Positions 34,619-46,228 are shown, counted from the stretch's first letter. The stretch: DNA of 64,000 bases from Balamuthia mandrillaris (GCA_031835245.1 JAVKOQ010000010.1:186001-250000); one strand, 5' to 3'. Made by a program: numbers and translations. The notes: generated by a model not told the origin, from the sequence alone.

Positions 34619-34976
34619 GCTCTTCTCTAACCATCATCAAATCAAACAAAACAGATATTTTCAAGTGTTGGTAAACATGGAGATGAGCCTCCATTCGATG
34701 GAGGTGGTGAACCGCCTGACGACGGCGGTGGACCTCCCCACCGAGTTTGTGCACCTCTACATCACCAACTGTATAGCCGCCTGCGAGAACACCAAAGACA
34801 GATACATGCAGAACCGTCTCGTGCGTCTTGTTTGCGTCTTTCTGCAGTCGCTCATCCGCAACAAGATCATCAACGTGCAGGACCTGTTCCTGGAGGTGCA
34901 GGCCTTTTGTGTGAAGTTCAGCAGGATTCGAGAGGCGGCCGGTCTCTTTCGTCTTTTGAAAACTTTTGAGCAATAA
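32918..34976 (+). CDS. CCR4-NOT complex subunit 11 (CNOT11-like)
   Basis: Six exons (32918-33430, 33643-33857, 33964-34081, 34163-34306, 34399-34544, 34655-34976), 485 residues. The N-terminal half is helical ([41 protein letters not shown]), with a Ser/Thr linker. It then has the family-specific central segment: [16 protein letters not shown], the [14 protein letters not shown] turn and a conserved Pro-rich stretch. The C-terminal DUF2363-type domain ([52 protein letters not shown]) is complete. CNOT11 docks with CNOT10 at the N-terminus of the NOT1 scaffold in the cytoplasmic deadenylase complex. Subunit identity is well supported by domain order. Confidence 0.9.
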
Positions 34977-35002
34977 ATTTAAACAAGAAAAAAAACCAAA
35001 TA

Positions 35003-35010
35003 TGTCGACA
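35003..35010. promoter_or_regulatory. TGTCGACA palindrome
   Basis: Preceded by AATA and located 195 bp upstream of the ATG at 35205, in the spacer after CNOT11. Confidence 0.35.
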
Positions 35011-35204
35011 CAGCGTGCGTCATCTATTCTATTTATGGAATGTAATGACGTTGATATTTCTTTTTTAGGTTCCATGTGACGTCACAATTCATCCTTTGGA
35101 TTTATTTATTCTTTTTTTCCTGGTAAACGTAGCGGCATTATTTTTCCCCTTACACACACAGACACACAGACACGCGCTACGGTCTCACTACTTCATCCTC
35201 TGCC

Positions 35205-36387
35205 ATGACCGCACTCTGCTACTTTCTGGTAGTGCTTCTTTCAGGCGTGCTGCTTCCTTCCCCCGCATCAGCCAACGGTGACCGAAGGCATGGATCAGGG
35301 CCCGTTTTGTCGGCTTCCCCTCCTCGCCAAACCTCTGTGCCGCTGGTCTCCCTTCCTTGCCGAAAGCGACGAGACATGGATGGTGGCTTGCAGCGACGCG
35401 AATCGCACTCATGTGGGCTTTCTCTCCGCTTTCAGTTTCTCCGTCCCAGAGAGCAACGCCGCCTGGGTCGTGGACTCCATGCAGGAGGTGATATCTTGGA
35501 TGCAGGACCACTTGCAACTGCCCGACCTAGACTCATGCTACGATCAACTAATCTTTTCTGAGGCACTCAACTCGCTTCCGAAGGATACCATCAGGAACAT
35601 CAAAGACCTGCCCCCTCACTCCAGCATAAGGAATCCTCAACGAGATATCCTGCCGTGTGATATCGAACGCGCATCTGCTCTTGCCTTTTACGAACCACAG
35701 CTTCCGAGGGACGCTTTCTCCTTTTTGGTGAAGGAACATTGGTTCACAGAGCCGCTACCTTCACGCTGGACGGCCCACTCCAAAGCCAATGACGGAGAGG
35801 AGGTCAAGACGATGCCCCTGCAGCTTCCCTTGGTGTTCGCAGTGGAGCGCTGGTATCGCTACGACGGGTCCTTGGCGGAGCTGGAAGGAAAGCTCACAGA
35901 GGAGGACCTGTTGGCGTTGATCTACGGATTCCTGCACGACCAACTTGAAACGGTACGTGACAACGGCAGGTTCTACGCAGACTTCCACCCAGACAACCTC
36001 TTCTATCTCTCTATGCCATTTCCATTGTCCACCAGGTTTGTATTCTCGCACGTTGGCAAGTGGGGATCCACCCTGTCGAGTGCCAAAACAACGGCAGAAT
36101 TTCCTCAAAGCTTCTACGAGAACTTGAAGAGGCTTCTGAGCTTTGCAATGGCGGAAGCAAAAGGCAGGTGCCATGCGGAAGCCGTGATCGAGCAGCTCAA
36201 GAAAGCGGAGGCTAACACCCGCGCCGGAGACCGCCCAGCGGAGGAGTACTTTCGTGAGCTCCTGGATACCATGAGCGAGGCCATGCACTCCCGCTACAGC
36301 GCTTACGCGATGGACCGCCTCCGTAACCGCTTTGGGTACCGTTTCAAGTGGGACGTTATCGATTTCCTCATCGGCAATCTTTCGTGA
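35205..36387 (+). CDS. Secreted kinase-like protein with probable frameshift
   Basis: The frame starting at 35205 gives an excellent signal peptide (TALCYFLVVLLSGVLLPSPA, then SANG), but continues into low-quality sequence. The main body (about 360 residues, to 36387) is in another frame that opens near 35230 and has its first ATG at 35290. A 1-nt indel near 35275-35340, real or from assembly, would join them; a 16-nt GT-AG intron at 35229-35244 also restores frame but seems too short. The body resembles a protein-kinase fold: an alphaE-like helix (LTEEDLLALIYGFLHDQLE) is followed by YADFHPDN in the place of HRDLKPEN. The DFG position reads HVG in FSHVGKWG. No glycine-rich loop could be assigned. 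The kinase-like call is an inference; the protein may be catalytically inactive. Confidence 0.5.
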
Positions 36388-36792
36388 CGTGCCACCAAGC
36401 CCAGCCCTTCTCCACAGCCCCTCTTCGCCTCCTGCTGCTGCTTCGCTCGCCTCTTGGCTGACCTTGACCAGTCGAAGCCAGAAGACATTTACGTCGACAA
36501 GGGACACGTCATTATATCCAAAGATAGTATATAACGTCGACAAATTCACCAAATATAGACAGGATTTAGATTACAATTTCACGAGATTTAAACGGACACG
36601 TGGGAAGAAGAACGAAGAAAGCACGCAGAAAGAAAGAAGGCTCAGGTTGAAAAAAAATATCTTTTTTTTTTCGGTCGTTCCACTGCACAACCTTCATCAG
36701 CACCAAAGTTAGTACGTACGTCTCTCTCGTTGTTATCTTTTATGAATGCAATTTTTGTTGCTTAAAAATAACATTACAGGAAAGAACCACTG
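36388..36792. other. Tandem spacer with two CGTCGACA sites
   Basis: 405 bp. CGTCGACA occurs at 36493-36500 and again at 36536-36543, the second preceded by TATATAA. A CAG near 36779 just before the next ATG could be a 5'-UTR splice acceptor. Confidence 0.5.
36493..36543. promoter_or_regulatory. Pair of CGTCGACA elements
   Basis: Two identical 8-mers 43 bp apart in the same orientation, 250-300 bp upstream of the SV2-like gene. This is the only spacer with two identical copies. Confidence 0.4.
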
Positions 36793-37397
36793 ATGAAAGG
36801 TGCGGCGAACAAAACACAAAATGACGCTGACCAAGAGGACAGTCAACACCCTTTCGAGAGAATAACAGCAGGGACTGCCCTTCAGCAGAACAACGAGAAC
36901 AACGACACCGTTTCACCGGCCGCCACCGCGGTAACGGAGGACGAGGAGGATTGGGAGTCCTCTCCGCAACTGCAAACAAGAAAGACCCATCTGCCGAACA
37001 AGTTGACGAAAACAAAAGTGCTCAAGGGAAGCAGGCTGTTACTTTCTTCCTCCTCGGCTTCTCCACCTCTTTCTGCTGCATCCCCTTCGCAATCCAGAGG
37101 AAAAGGATGGCAAAAACTCTTAGATGATGATACGCCTGCAACCGCAACGAAGGGTTTGAAGGCCAAAGAAGACGAGGAAGAGGAGGATGTTCAAGAGGCG
37201 TCGTCCGAAACAACTTATTCCTGTGAAGAGGTTTCACTTTATTTTTGTCTGCTATTTTTGTTCTTATTTTTTTGTACTAACTCACGGTGAACTACAAAGG
37301 CGATCAACAAGTTGGGCTTTGGATGGTTTCAGTGGCAGGTTCTTTTGCTTTGCGGTGCTGCCTTCACCGGTGAAGCCATGGAAGTCATGCTTGTTAG

Positions 37398-37441
<44 letters not shown>

Positions 37442-39481
37442 CCTCTTACCAACCATATTTTGCGCTGCGAAGGTGAGCTTCATGATGGGCGAAATAGAAG
37501 CAGAATGGGGCTTATCCTCCTGGGAAAGAGCCAGCTTGGGTGCTTGCGTCTTTCTGGGTATGTTACTGGGATCTTATATCTTTGGCTATTTAGCCGACAA
37601 GAAGGGCCGGCGCTTTGCATTCTTTCTGGTGGTGTGCGTGACAGGCTTCTTTGGAATCGTCAGCGCATTTGCCCCGACCTCACGTTTCTTTGGGTTTTCA
37701 TGGTTACTACTTGCCAGAGGGGCTGTGGGCGTTGGAGTAGGAGGTACATTCCGTGTTTCTTGTCTTTTTTCCTCTTGTGGATACTAACTGTCGTTTTTAA
37801 AAGGATTACATGTGTGTTTCTCGCTATTTCTCGAGTTTTTACCGGCCTCAGCGAGAGGACCATTCATTATACTCATAGAATTCTTTTGGTCGGTCGGTGC
37901 TCTGTTGGAGGCTGGGATGGCATGGTACGCTACCCTATCCTTCTCTCTTCTCTTCTTTTTATTCCACCAATCTTTCTTCACTCCTTGAATGTGCTTCTCA
38001 TTTGACGCTCATCTCGTTCAAAAAGGATTATTCTACCTCACCTCAACTGGAGATTCCTGCTGGCAGCGACGGCAGCGCCCTGTTTCATTGTGCTGATCTG
38101 TTTCCGGTTCTTGCCCGAGTCACCGCGATTCTACATTATTAGCGGAGAGAGAAAGAAAGCCATAGCAGTGCTTCAGCGTGTTGCTTCGGCCAACAAGTAC
38201 TTTTTAGCCTTACATTCTCCGTCCATTCTTCTCTCTTTATTTTGTACCTGACAACCGAAAAACTCAACACACGACAGGAAAAAGTTGCCAGAAGGTCAAT
38301 TGGAGGAAAAGGAATTACACGAGCGTGGCCAATTCAAAGATCTGGTCTCTCCTGCTTTGCGCAACACCACATTCCTGTTGTGGCTAATCTGGTTTACTAG
38401 TAGCTTCGTTTATTATGGCATTGTTCTCATGACCCCAGGTATCTCTGTTCTTTTTTCTTGTTATCTCTCTCCTTGCTTTGCTGACCTGTTAAAACCAACA
38501 GACTACTTTGGAGAAGGTGAAGACAACGATGTCTACCTTCCAATCCTGATCACAACTTTGGCTGAGCTGCCTGGCCTCTTCTTAACGGCTTATCTGGTAA
38601 ACAAAGTGGGAAGGAAGAAAACGTTGGCGCTCACCTTTCTCATCTGCGCTGTATGCACCTTTTTCCTCTTTCCACGCCTGCACATAGCTCTCTCCACCAC
38701 CTTTGCGGTTGGGTCTCGTGCTTCCATTTATGGAGCCTTTGCTGCCGCTTATGTCTATACTTCTGAGGTTCTTCCTATTTTCTTTGTTATTTATCTCTCT
38801 CCTTTCCGTTCTCGCTTTCGCTTCTTGTATTCTAACTTGAATGTTTTCAACAAAACTTGTTAGGTTTATCCAACAACATTAAGAGGAATAGGCCTGGGAT
38901 CAGCAACAGCAGTAGCGAGAGCAGGTGGAGTGGCGACGCCGTTCGTTGTGGAGGTGTTGTCGGAGATGGTGGGACGTGCTGCCCCTCTTCTCATTTTTGC
39001 TTGCTTTAGCGGCATGTCCGCTGTGGCTTCCATGATTCTTTCCGTGGAAACAGCGAATAGAGAGTTGGCGGATAGTCTTTCTTCCACGGATGAAGCGAGC
39101 GAGGAACTTGAACTTATTCCGATGAGAGAAGTGGATTTAGAGAAAGGAGGAATGGAACAGCGTAAGAAGAGAAAGAGCAAACAAGGAGGATTGCTAAACA
39201 ATGACGACGATGAAGAGGTGGAAGAAGAACCAATGGAAAAAGTACATGAGGGCGACGGAGAAGGTGACCCAGAACAAGGACCTAGAAAGAAAGTGGCTGT
39301 GGTCGCTGGCAGAAAGGATAAAACGAGAGGAAATGCAGAGGCCAGTTCTGCTGCAAGCGGCAACATCACCGTTCGTGGAAAGACCAAACGAATGTTGAAG
39401 CGAAGCGCAAACGAAGAGGACGTCAATGAGGACGATGATGACCGCACGTTGTTGACAAACGAAGCGGAGGAGGAAAGATGA
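36793..39481 (+). CDS. MFS transporter, SV2/SVOP (sugar porter-related) type
   Basis: Eight exons: 36793-37230, 37300-37392, 37473-37743, 37804-37924, 38026-38196, 38278-38438, 38502-38767, 38864-39481; 712 residues. A disordered 145-residue N-tail precedes 12 TM helices. Key motifs are GYLADKKGRRFAF (motif A between TM2 and TM3), SARGP in TM4, RFLPESPRFYI after TM6 (the sugar-porter PESPR), and TM8-9 LVNKVGRKKTLAL. TM11 has YTSEVYPTTLRGIGLG, typical of SVOP/SV2 and organic-cation transporters. The C-tail is about 150 residues, Glu/Lys-rich and disordered. The substrate is unknown. Its stop lies only 69 bp from the stop of the convergent sulfotransferase. Confidence 0.88.
37399..37438. repeat. 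(CT)n in SV2-like gene intron 2
   Basis: CT run beginning about six bases after the donor at 37393. Confidence 0.9.
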
Positions 39482-39550
39482 TTCATGCCAACGACAACTT
39501 GCATCTTCAACTGCGCTGTACAAAATAACAACATCCATGAATGAGCTGAT

Positions 39551-40436
39551 TCATGCGGTAAGCAAGTCCTCCATTTCTTTCCGCATTGCCGCCATGTCCA
39601 CTCTAAAGTTGCCTTGCTCCAAAAACGCCATCAACTCCTTCGTGGCCGCTCCATAAAACTCCCGCAATACAGATTTCGTTTCGTCTGTCATATCTCCTTC
39701 AGACTTGTGGTTGCTGCCCAGCCCACTGGTTACCGCCTCTTTGTCTTCTTCGGACTTGAACTCCAAAGGCCTTCCTACGAACTCGGAGATGCGTCGCAAG
39801 ACGTCCATCTGCCTCTCTGCCAGTTCGTGGCTGGCGAAGAAGATCATCTGCTCGGGGCTGAAGCCAGCGCAAAGGAAGTTGCGTATCTGACTCACGTACA
39901 ATCCTCTCGTGAGAAAGAGGTGAGGATATTTTCTGGAGAAGCATCGCATGTGGCAGTGTTCCGTGAAGCATTCCAGAAAGGGAGGATCCAGCTCCAACCC
40001 CGACACACATTGCCCGTCCCCTTTCGGTTGTTGCAAGAGGTGGTCACATGCTCGGGAGACCCCGAGGTAGTGCTGTGTTATGTTGTGAAACTCTTCCGGG
40101 GTGCCGAGCTCCCTTGGAAGTAGCCAGAGTAGGCCCTTTGGATGGGGTTCCTCAAGACAAACACGAGCTTCGCGTGGGGATAAGGTCCTCCTTGCCTAGG
40201 ACCTGCTGCATTAGCCAGGGAGAACGCAGCAGCACCATGTAGGCGGGAGTGACTTCAACCAGTATGGTGGAGGGGGAGTGTGTTGGTTGTGTCTGTTGCT
40301 CTCGTTCTTCCGGCCATAAAGAAAGGTACTTGCGTCGGAGGGTGCCAGGATCCACGCCTTGTTTCATCTTCTGTATATGACGGTCGAAAAAATGGAGTTC
40401 TGCAGGCAGGAACGTAGAGTAAGTCAAGTTAGGAAC

Positions 40437-40487
<51 letters not shown>

Positions 40488-40878
40488 GAAAAGAGAAGAA
40501 AGAGGAAAAGAGACAGAATGGCATCAAGCGCAGCACGCAAACCCTTTATTTCATTTTTCGGAGTGGTGGCCCATGAAAGCGCCCGCAGAAAATAGAACAA
40601 ACTTGTGGTTCCGCCTGACCATTTTCAATAACAGAAAGAAAGAAAGAAAGAGAGAAACGTTACTTCTCTCGACTAAAAGTGGTGAACATGAAGGACAAGT
40701 GCTCACACTTTTGACAGCCGACACCGATGAGAAGTTTTGTGTCCATGGAAGACAAACCGAATGTGAGCTGCTGCTGTTGGTGTTGGTCAACCGACCCAAG
40801 CTGAGTCATAAACAAGTACACCAGGGTGAGCAACGCCCCAGCCGGAAGCAGCAAGGCAAACACTCTTCCTCTTGTCAT
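39551..40878 (-). pseudogene. Membrane sulfotransferase paralogue with two frameshifts
   Basis: Exon structure mirrors the intact neighbour: 40878-40707, 40614-40543, 40399-39551. Exon 1 encodes a type II anchor and ends at the PAPS-binding loop (GVGCQKC, continued as GTTSLFYFL in exon 2). In exon 3 the frame breaks twice. One break is near 40176-40181, just before the 3'-phosphate-binding segment (VFVLRNPIQRAYSGYF); the other is near 40108-40115, just after it. Each is repaired by adding one base. Both breaks sit at short C or G runs, so one-base assembly deletions are possible, as is a recent pseudogene. The remaining C-terminal sequence is well conserved with the neighbour (ECFTEHCHMRCFSRKYPHL, RISEFVGRP, FRVDMAAMRKEMEDLL). 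Confidence 0.75.
40439..40480. repeat. (GA)n in sulfotransferase intron 2
   Basis: Pure GA run on the plus strand, CT on the sense strand, mid-intron. The intact paralogue has a degenerate version at 41980-42020. Confidence 0.9.
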
Positions 40879-41093
40879 TCCTTTATTCTGCAGCAATACT
40901 CCCAATCATTACGGTTTCATAACGCCACTTGTTAACTGCGCTATCATCGTCATTGTGTCAGAGGACAGAGAAGGAACGAAAAAATGAATGAAGCACCATT
41001 CATGTCCACCGTAAAGCCCCTCTCCAAGAACTCCACAAGCACCTGGAAAGTCGTGCACTCGAAGCGAACTCGGAGACACACGAGAATGTTATG

Positions 41094-42453
41094 TTATCCT
41101 TCCAACAACCCAGCCATTTCTTTTCGTAACGCCGCCATGTCCACAAGAAAGCCCCCTTGCTCCAAAAACTGCACCAAGAGTTTCGTCTCCTCCCGGTAAA
41201 ACTCCTGCAGCATCGCTATGGATTCCTCATCCATCTCCCCTTTGGCCTTGGATGTAAGCTTAACTCCATTAAGCACTTTCGCAGGGCCCTTGTTGGAGGT
41301 GAACTGAAAGGGTCGTCCTACAAACTCAGATACGCGCTGTAGCACGTCCAGCTGGTTCTCCACAAGCTCATGGAAGGTGAAGAACATCATCTGTTGAGGT
41401 TGGAAGCCGGCACAGAGCATGTTTTGAATCTGGTCGAGGTATTGGCCCCTGCTGAGGTAGTGTGGATACTTGAGGTGATGACACAAGGTCGCGGTGTGGC
41501 AGTGCTGCCAGGAACATGCCCCAAGATTTGAGGTTTGTCCTTTGGTCATGCATAACCCGCTATGCTCCGTTTGTTGTAGTTGTTGTTCCATGTTGTGCCC
41601 GCAGTCTTGAAGGACATCGAGGGAATGCTTTGTGATCTCTTTGAACTGGTCAGACGTGCCTTTTTTGCCGTGGAAGTATCCTGAGTACGCCCGTTGAATG
41701 GGGTTCCTCAGCATGATGATGAGCATCACATGAGGCAACACATCTGACTTGGCAAAAACCTGGTGCATGACCCATGGCGTATCAGGATTGAACATGTAGT
41801 CAGGTGTGATCTCCACCAGCACGTGTTGTGAGGGAGAACTGTTGTAGGTTTGCTCAGGCCAGTAGGAAAGGTATCTGTCTAGGATGGTTCGTTCCGTCCC
41901 TGCTTCGACATGCCCCTGTAGCTTATGGTCAAAAAAATGAAGTTCTTTTTCAACAGAGAGCGTGAGCAAGCGAGTGACAGAAAGAGAGAGTGAGAGTGAG
42001 TGAAAGAGAAAGAGAGAAACGAATGCCAAGAGAAGCAGAGAAGGGAGCGAGAACGAGAACAAGAGTCATGCAACGACACAACTGACCTTTTGCAAAACGC
42101 CCCTCCGCTGTTGTGGCCCATTTCAACGTTCGAAGGTACGCAAACAAACTGGTCGTTCCACCTGTTTTTTTGAACAATGAAAAACGCAGCCAACACAAGG
42201 GCTGGACTAGGTACGAACACTTTTGGCAGCCCACTCCGATTAAAAGTTTCGTGGTTCGCTTTGTCAAGTGAGTATCATTCGCTTTGAGCACGATGTCCGT
42301 GGTGTTGCGATGGTCCTCACCCTCCGTAACGTTCTCATGTTCACCTAGAGGAACGGGGAGTGGTAGTTCAGGGCCAACCCCACCCCAGACGCAGTAAAAC
42401 AGTATCAAGGACGCAGCGGCAGTCGAAAGAAAAAACAGTGTCGCACGGGTCAT
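41094..42453 (-). CDS. Type II membrane PAPS-dependent sulfotransferase
   Basis: Three exons (42453-42219, 42161-42087, 41944-41094), 386 residues. The N-terminus has one TM anchor (TLFFLSTAAASLILFYCVW), a luminal stem, then the 5'-phosphosulfate loop split by intron 1 (GVGCQKC / GTTSLFAYL). The 3'-phosphate motif is LIIMLRNPIQRAYSGYF with the conserved Arg and Ser. The C-terminal FVGRPFQF and VDMAALRKEM helix match carbohydrate/heparan-sulfate-type sulfotransferases. It is predicted to sulfate glycans or tyrosine-like acceptors in the Golgi; the acceptor is unknown. It is a tandem duplicate of the frameshifted copy 215 bp downstream. The start is chosen to match MTR at the same place in the paralogue. 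Confidence 0.88.
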
Positions 42454-42752
42454 TTGCTTGCATCCAGCAAACAGAGGGAAACTAACCGCCACTGTCCTTT
42501 CTACCGAGTGCCTTCCCCAGGGCTAGCTATCCCGTCTCTCTTTGTTCATGTGCAAAGGAATTCATCCTATGAGGACTCGTGAACAAGAGTGCCGTTTCGT
42601 GCAACATGGACACATATTAGTCCACCTCAAATTGGAAATGTTTGATAGTACATATATAGGGCTATTATATGAGGGAAAATGCAATTAAGAGAACCTTACG
42701 ATAAAAAGCCAACAAGAAACACAACCTTGCCTTTCCCCTCCGGTCTGCCGCC
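42454..42752. other. Divergent promoter region
   Basis: 299 bp between the sulfotransferase (-) and P450 (+). ACATATATAGGGC near 42650 is TATA-like. Nothing else is visible. Confidence 0.4.
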
Positions 42753-44493
42753 ATGACTGCAATCGCTACACTCGGAGGCCTTTCGCCATGGCTGTGGATG
42801 GCGATAGGGGTGGCCGCCCTCCTGCTTTGGCTCACCCAGAACCGCAGGACCGAACAGCAACGTCAAAGTAACGCTGCTCATTGGAGCTGGTGGCTGCGGT
42901 GGTGGCTCCTCGGTGAGTCCCAAGGAGAGCCTCCGTTGGTTCGGGGATGGCTGCCTTGGGTGGGCGTGCTGCCTGCCTTTGCCAAAGATGCCGGCAACCT
43001 GCTCTTCCGCTGCAAAGAGCGTCACGGGGACGTCTTCACCCTCATCGTCGCCGGCCAACGCCTGACCTTCCTCACCGACCCCGCTTGCTACGGCCAGATC
43101 TTCAAGGCCAAGAAGGAGCTGCTCAGCTTCAGGCAGCTGGCCGAGGACGTGAGCGACAAGGCCTTTGCGCTGCCCGTCCATGAGATCCCGCCGGAGAAGG
43201 AGCAGGTGCTTGCCCGACAGTACATAACCTGCCTTCAAGGAGAGGAGTTGGGCGCCCTCACGCTCAACATGCAAAGACACTTGCACCACATCTTTGCCCA
43301 ACAGCTGTTGATGGCCCCGAAGCAAGCTGGAGAGGAGGAGAAGAATGAAGGCGACAATGGATGGAGAACGGGTCACTTGTTTGAGTTTGTGACGAGAGTT
43401 ATGAACGAGGCTGGCATCAAGACGGTGTTTGGAGAGGAGTGCTGGTCGGAGAGTATGCTTCAGCAGCACCTGACTTTTGACGGAGGCTTCCCTCTCCTTG
43501 TTGCTGGTTTGGTCCTCTTCTATGCTCCCCTCCTCCTCTTCCTGCTCTGCTCTCTGCTCTCTTGCTCTCTCGCTCTCTGCTCTCTCGCTCTTTCTGTCTT
43601 TCTCACCATCTACTCGCAAAGGAATGCCCAAATGGATGGCAAAGAAGCCGATCGCCGCCAGAGAAGCCCTTTGGAACCTGTTCCTGGAAGCCTTCTCTCC
43701 CTCCACCAAAGGCAAGCACGACGACGCCAGCAGGCTCATCCGTGAGCGCGAGGAAATGTTTGGACGAGAGAGCCCCGACCAGGCGCTGCTTCTGAGCAAG
43801 CTCCACACGAGCATCTTGTGGGCCGCTCAGGCCAATACCGTTCCCGCCACCTTTTGGACCATTGCCTACCTCCTCAACGATCCCTCCGCCAAACAATCCA
43901 TCCAACAAGAGCTCGATGACGTCCTCTCCACTGTTCATCCCTCTTCATCTTTGAAGGAGCTCAACATCACGAACGCAGCGACAGAAGACCTGTTTTTTAA
44001 GGAGAGAGCGGAGATGAATCAGTTGCAGCGATTGGAGAGTGCCATCTCGGAGGCGCTGAGACTCACCAGTGGAGGATTGACCGGTCGCAAAGTGTTGGTG
44101 AATCAAGAGCTAACGCTGCGCACCACCGGGCGTAGCTACAAGCTTCGTGCAGGGGATCATCTCTCCCTCTATCCTTACCTCTCCCATCGTGATCCAGAGA
44201 TATACACGGAGGCAGAGCGTTTCGTCTTTGATCGGTTCCTGTCTCCTTCCACCGCGGAGCTTCCGTTCTTGCCTTTTGGGGGTGGCATAAGCCAATGTCC
44301 GGGAAGATTCTTTGCAAGGAATGAGATCAAGCTCTTTGTGGCCCTCTTTCTGAGGTGCTTTGAGGTGGAGCTGCTTCTTCCGACGGCTCTCTCTTTGGAT
44401 GATCCGCGATGGCCTCAACTTGACCAGTCGAGAGTTGGTTTGGGCATTCTTCCTCCCACTTTCGACATTCCTTTCCGCTTTCGCTTGAGATGA
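42753..44493 (+). CDS. Cytochrome P450, CYP7/CYP8/CYP39-like
   Basis: Two exons (42753-43506, 43622-44493), 541 residues. An N-terminal TM anchor (LWMAIGVAALLLWL) is followed by a Trp/Arg linker and a Pro-rich hinge (PPLVRGWLPWVG). The I-helix reads LWAAQANTVPATFW, which is diagnostic for the CYP7/CYP8/CYP39 group rather than a typical AGxDT. The ExxR is in SEALRL and the haem loop is FGGGISQCPGRFFA, with the axial Cys. Animal members hydroxylate sterols or bile-acid precursors or isomerise prostaglandins, so a sterol or fatty-acid substrate is plausible here. It is probably ER-bound. The single intron has CTCTGCT repeats on the sense strand. Confidence 0.92.
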
Positions 44494-44567
44494 TTTTGTT
44501 TGTTATGAAAAACCAAAGAAATAAAAGTAATCAAACCCATATTTGTCGTTGTTTCTATCCTTTACGT

Positions 44568-45593
44568 TCACTTCTTCTTGTTGGTGGCAAGTCCTTTTTG
44601 GATCTCTAAAACATCGTGGAGAACGCCTTGCAGGAACTCTTCGATCGCAGGTCCTTCCTCTGACTTCTCTTCCAACAGAAACTTGTTCAGGAGGTCATGC
44701 TCCTCTGGAGCGCCGGCTTTCACCATCACCACTTGTGGCGTGATTAATCTTTCTCCTTTCAGTTGATTTATCTTTTGGCGAAGGGTGCTGTCCTTTGGTA
44801 AGGGCCACACCCGCGACTCTTTCTTGTTTCTCCTTTTTTCCGTTTCAGGTACTTCTTCATTTTCTGGTTCTTTCTGCTTCGTCACACCGTCTGCTTCTGT
44901 GGATGATGGTCTATAGTATGCGCAGAGTAACGTGAAAGCATCCAACAAGAAGAGTGGTGGAGGGGAAGAGGCAAAGGAGGTTCTGCGTAGGGGAAGTTGT
45001 TGCTGCGCAAGATCGTTGGGGCCGGTAAAGGATGAAAGGTCTGGATAGAGTGCTTTGTAAAGATAACGAGGTTCCAACCCGCTATATTTCAAGTGGTCAG
45101 CTAGAAGAAAACATGCACAAGAAGGGACGTACCTGTAGAGACATTGAAGGTAGGTTCTGGTGTCGCTATCTAAACCCTCAGCTTTCAACAAGCCATTCTT
45201 GAGAAGGGCAAATGATGAGCGTACTAAGTTTTGTAAGAGCGATGAACGAGACAGACAATAATCCAGCTGTATTTTTTGTAAAATGTGTAAACGTACGGGG
45301 GAAAAAAACGGATGGGAAGAAAAAATAAAAACTGCAAGATAAAGAGTGTACCTTTTGTGGGTCAGAAAGTTGCAAGTATGAAGTCATATCCCCATCCTCG
45401 GGTATGTCTCCTTCCTCCAAATTATCAATAGGTGATGGTCCCCGTTTGCTCCTGTTTCTTTGTTGCTTAGTAAAGTTTTCCAAGTAACGAGCAACAGTGG
45501 TGATAAGCCAGTCACGCAACAGCAACCTCGCCTCTTCCACTCCATCTTCAATCGATGCTTTTATCAACTAATAAAACATGTCAGTCATCATGC

Positions 45594-45632
<39 letters not shown>

Positions 45633-46228
45633 TGAGGAGGAAAACAGAAGAGGGAAGTACCTTGTGGGTGAGGATGGACAAGATGTTTTCTGAAAAGGCA
45701 GATTTGTAGAGTTTCTTCAAACTACGAGCAACCTCCAGTTGAATGGTATATATTCGAACACGTCTCTTGACCTCCCGATTAGGGTCGTGCAAAGATGGAA
45801 TGTATGTATAGGCGAACGCCATCTGCACGGCTGGCCTTTCGTTGCTATTAATAGATAGATAGGTTACACGATTCAAAATTAGAGTGGAGATAGAAAGGAA
45901 GCATAACAGAATGTAAACAAAAGAAAAGGAGACAAAACGTGGCAAACACACCCATACAAAGAATTAGACTCTAAAAACTCAAAGTCGAAAGCAAAGCATT
46001 TGTGTTGATCACAACCAGCGATGCGATAAAGGTTGTCAAAGTTGGTATCGGGATAGAAATGACCAAAGGCGCGGCATGTGCGAAACTCTTCCGAAGTACG
46101 AAGGCGAAGCATTGCATGACTGGCTTGTGGTCTGCTAAACTGGCGATAACTACAACCAATAAATGAGATTAGCTAAAGTTCTCTTGCTGACACCAAAAGG
46201 AAAGGTTGGGAAAGAAATTTAAGGGAAG

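Noticed and set aside
42696-43814. 372-codon minus-strand open frame
   Set aside because: It is the complement of the well-supported P450 coding sequence and has only low-complexity content.
45100-45132. 33-nt GT-AG mini-intron in the last exon of the Sec23/24-family gene
   Set aside because: GTACGT and CTAG ends are present, but removal is not needed: the frame is open throughout and the short sequence fits the protein. The phase would also break at the preferred acceptor.
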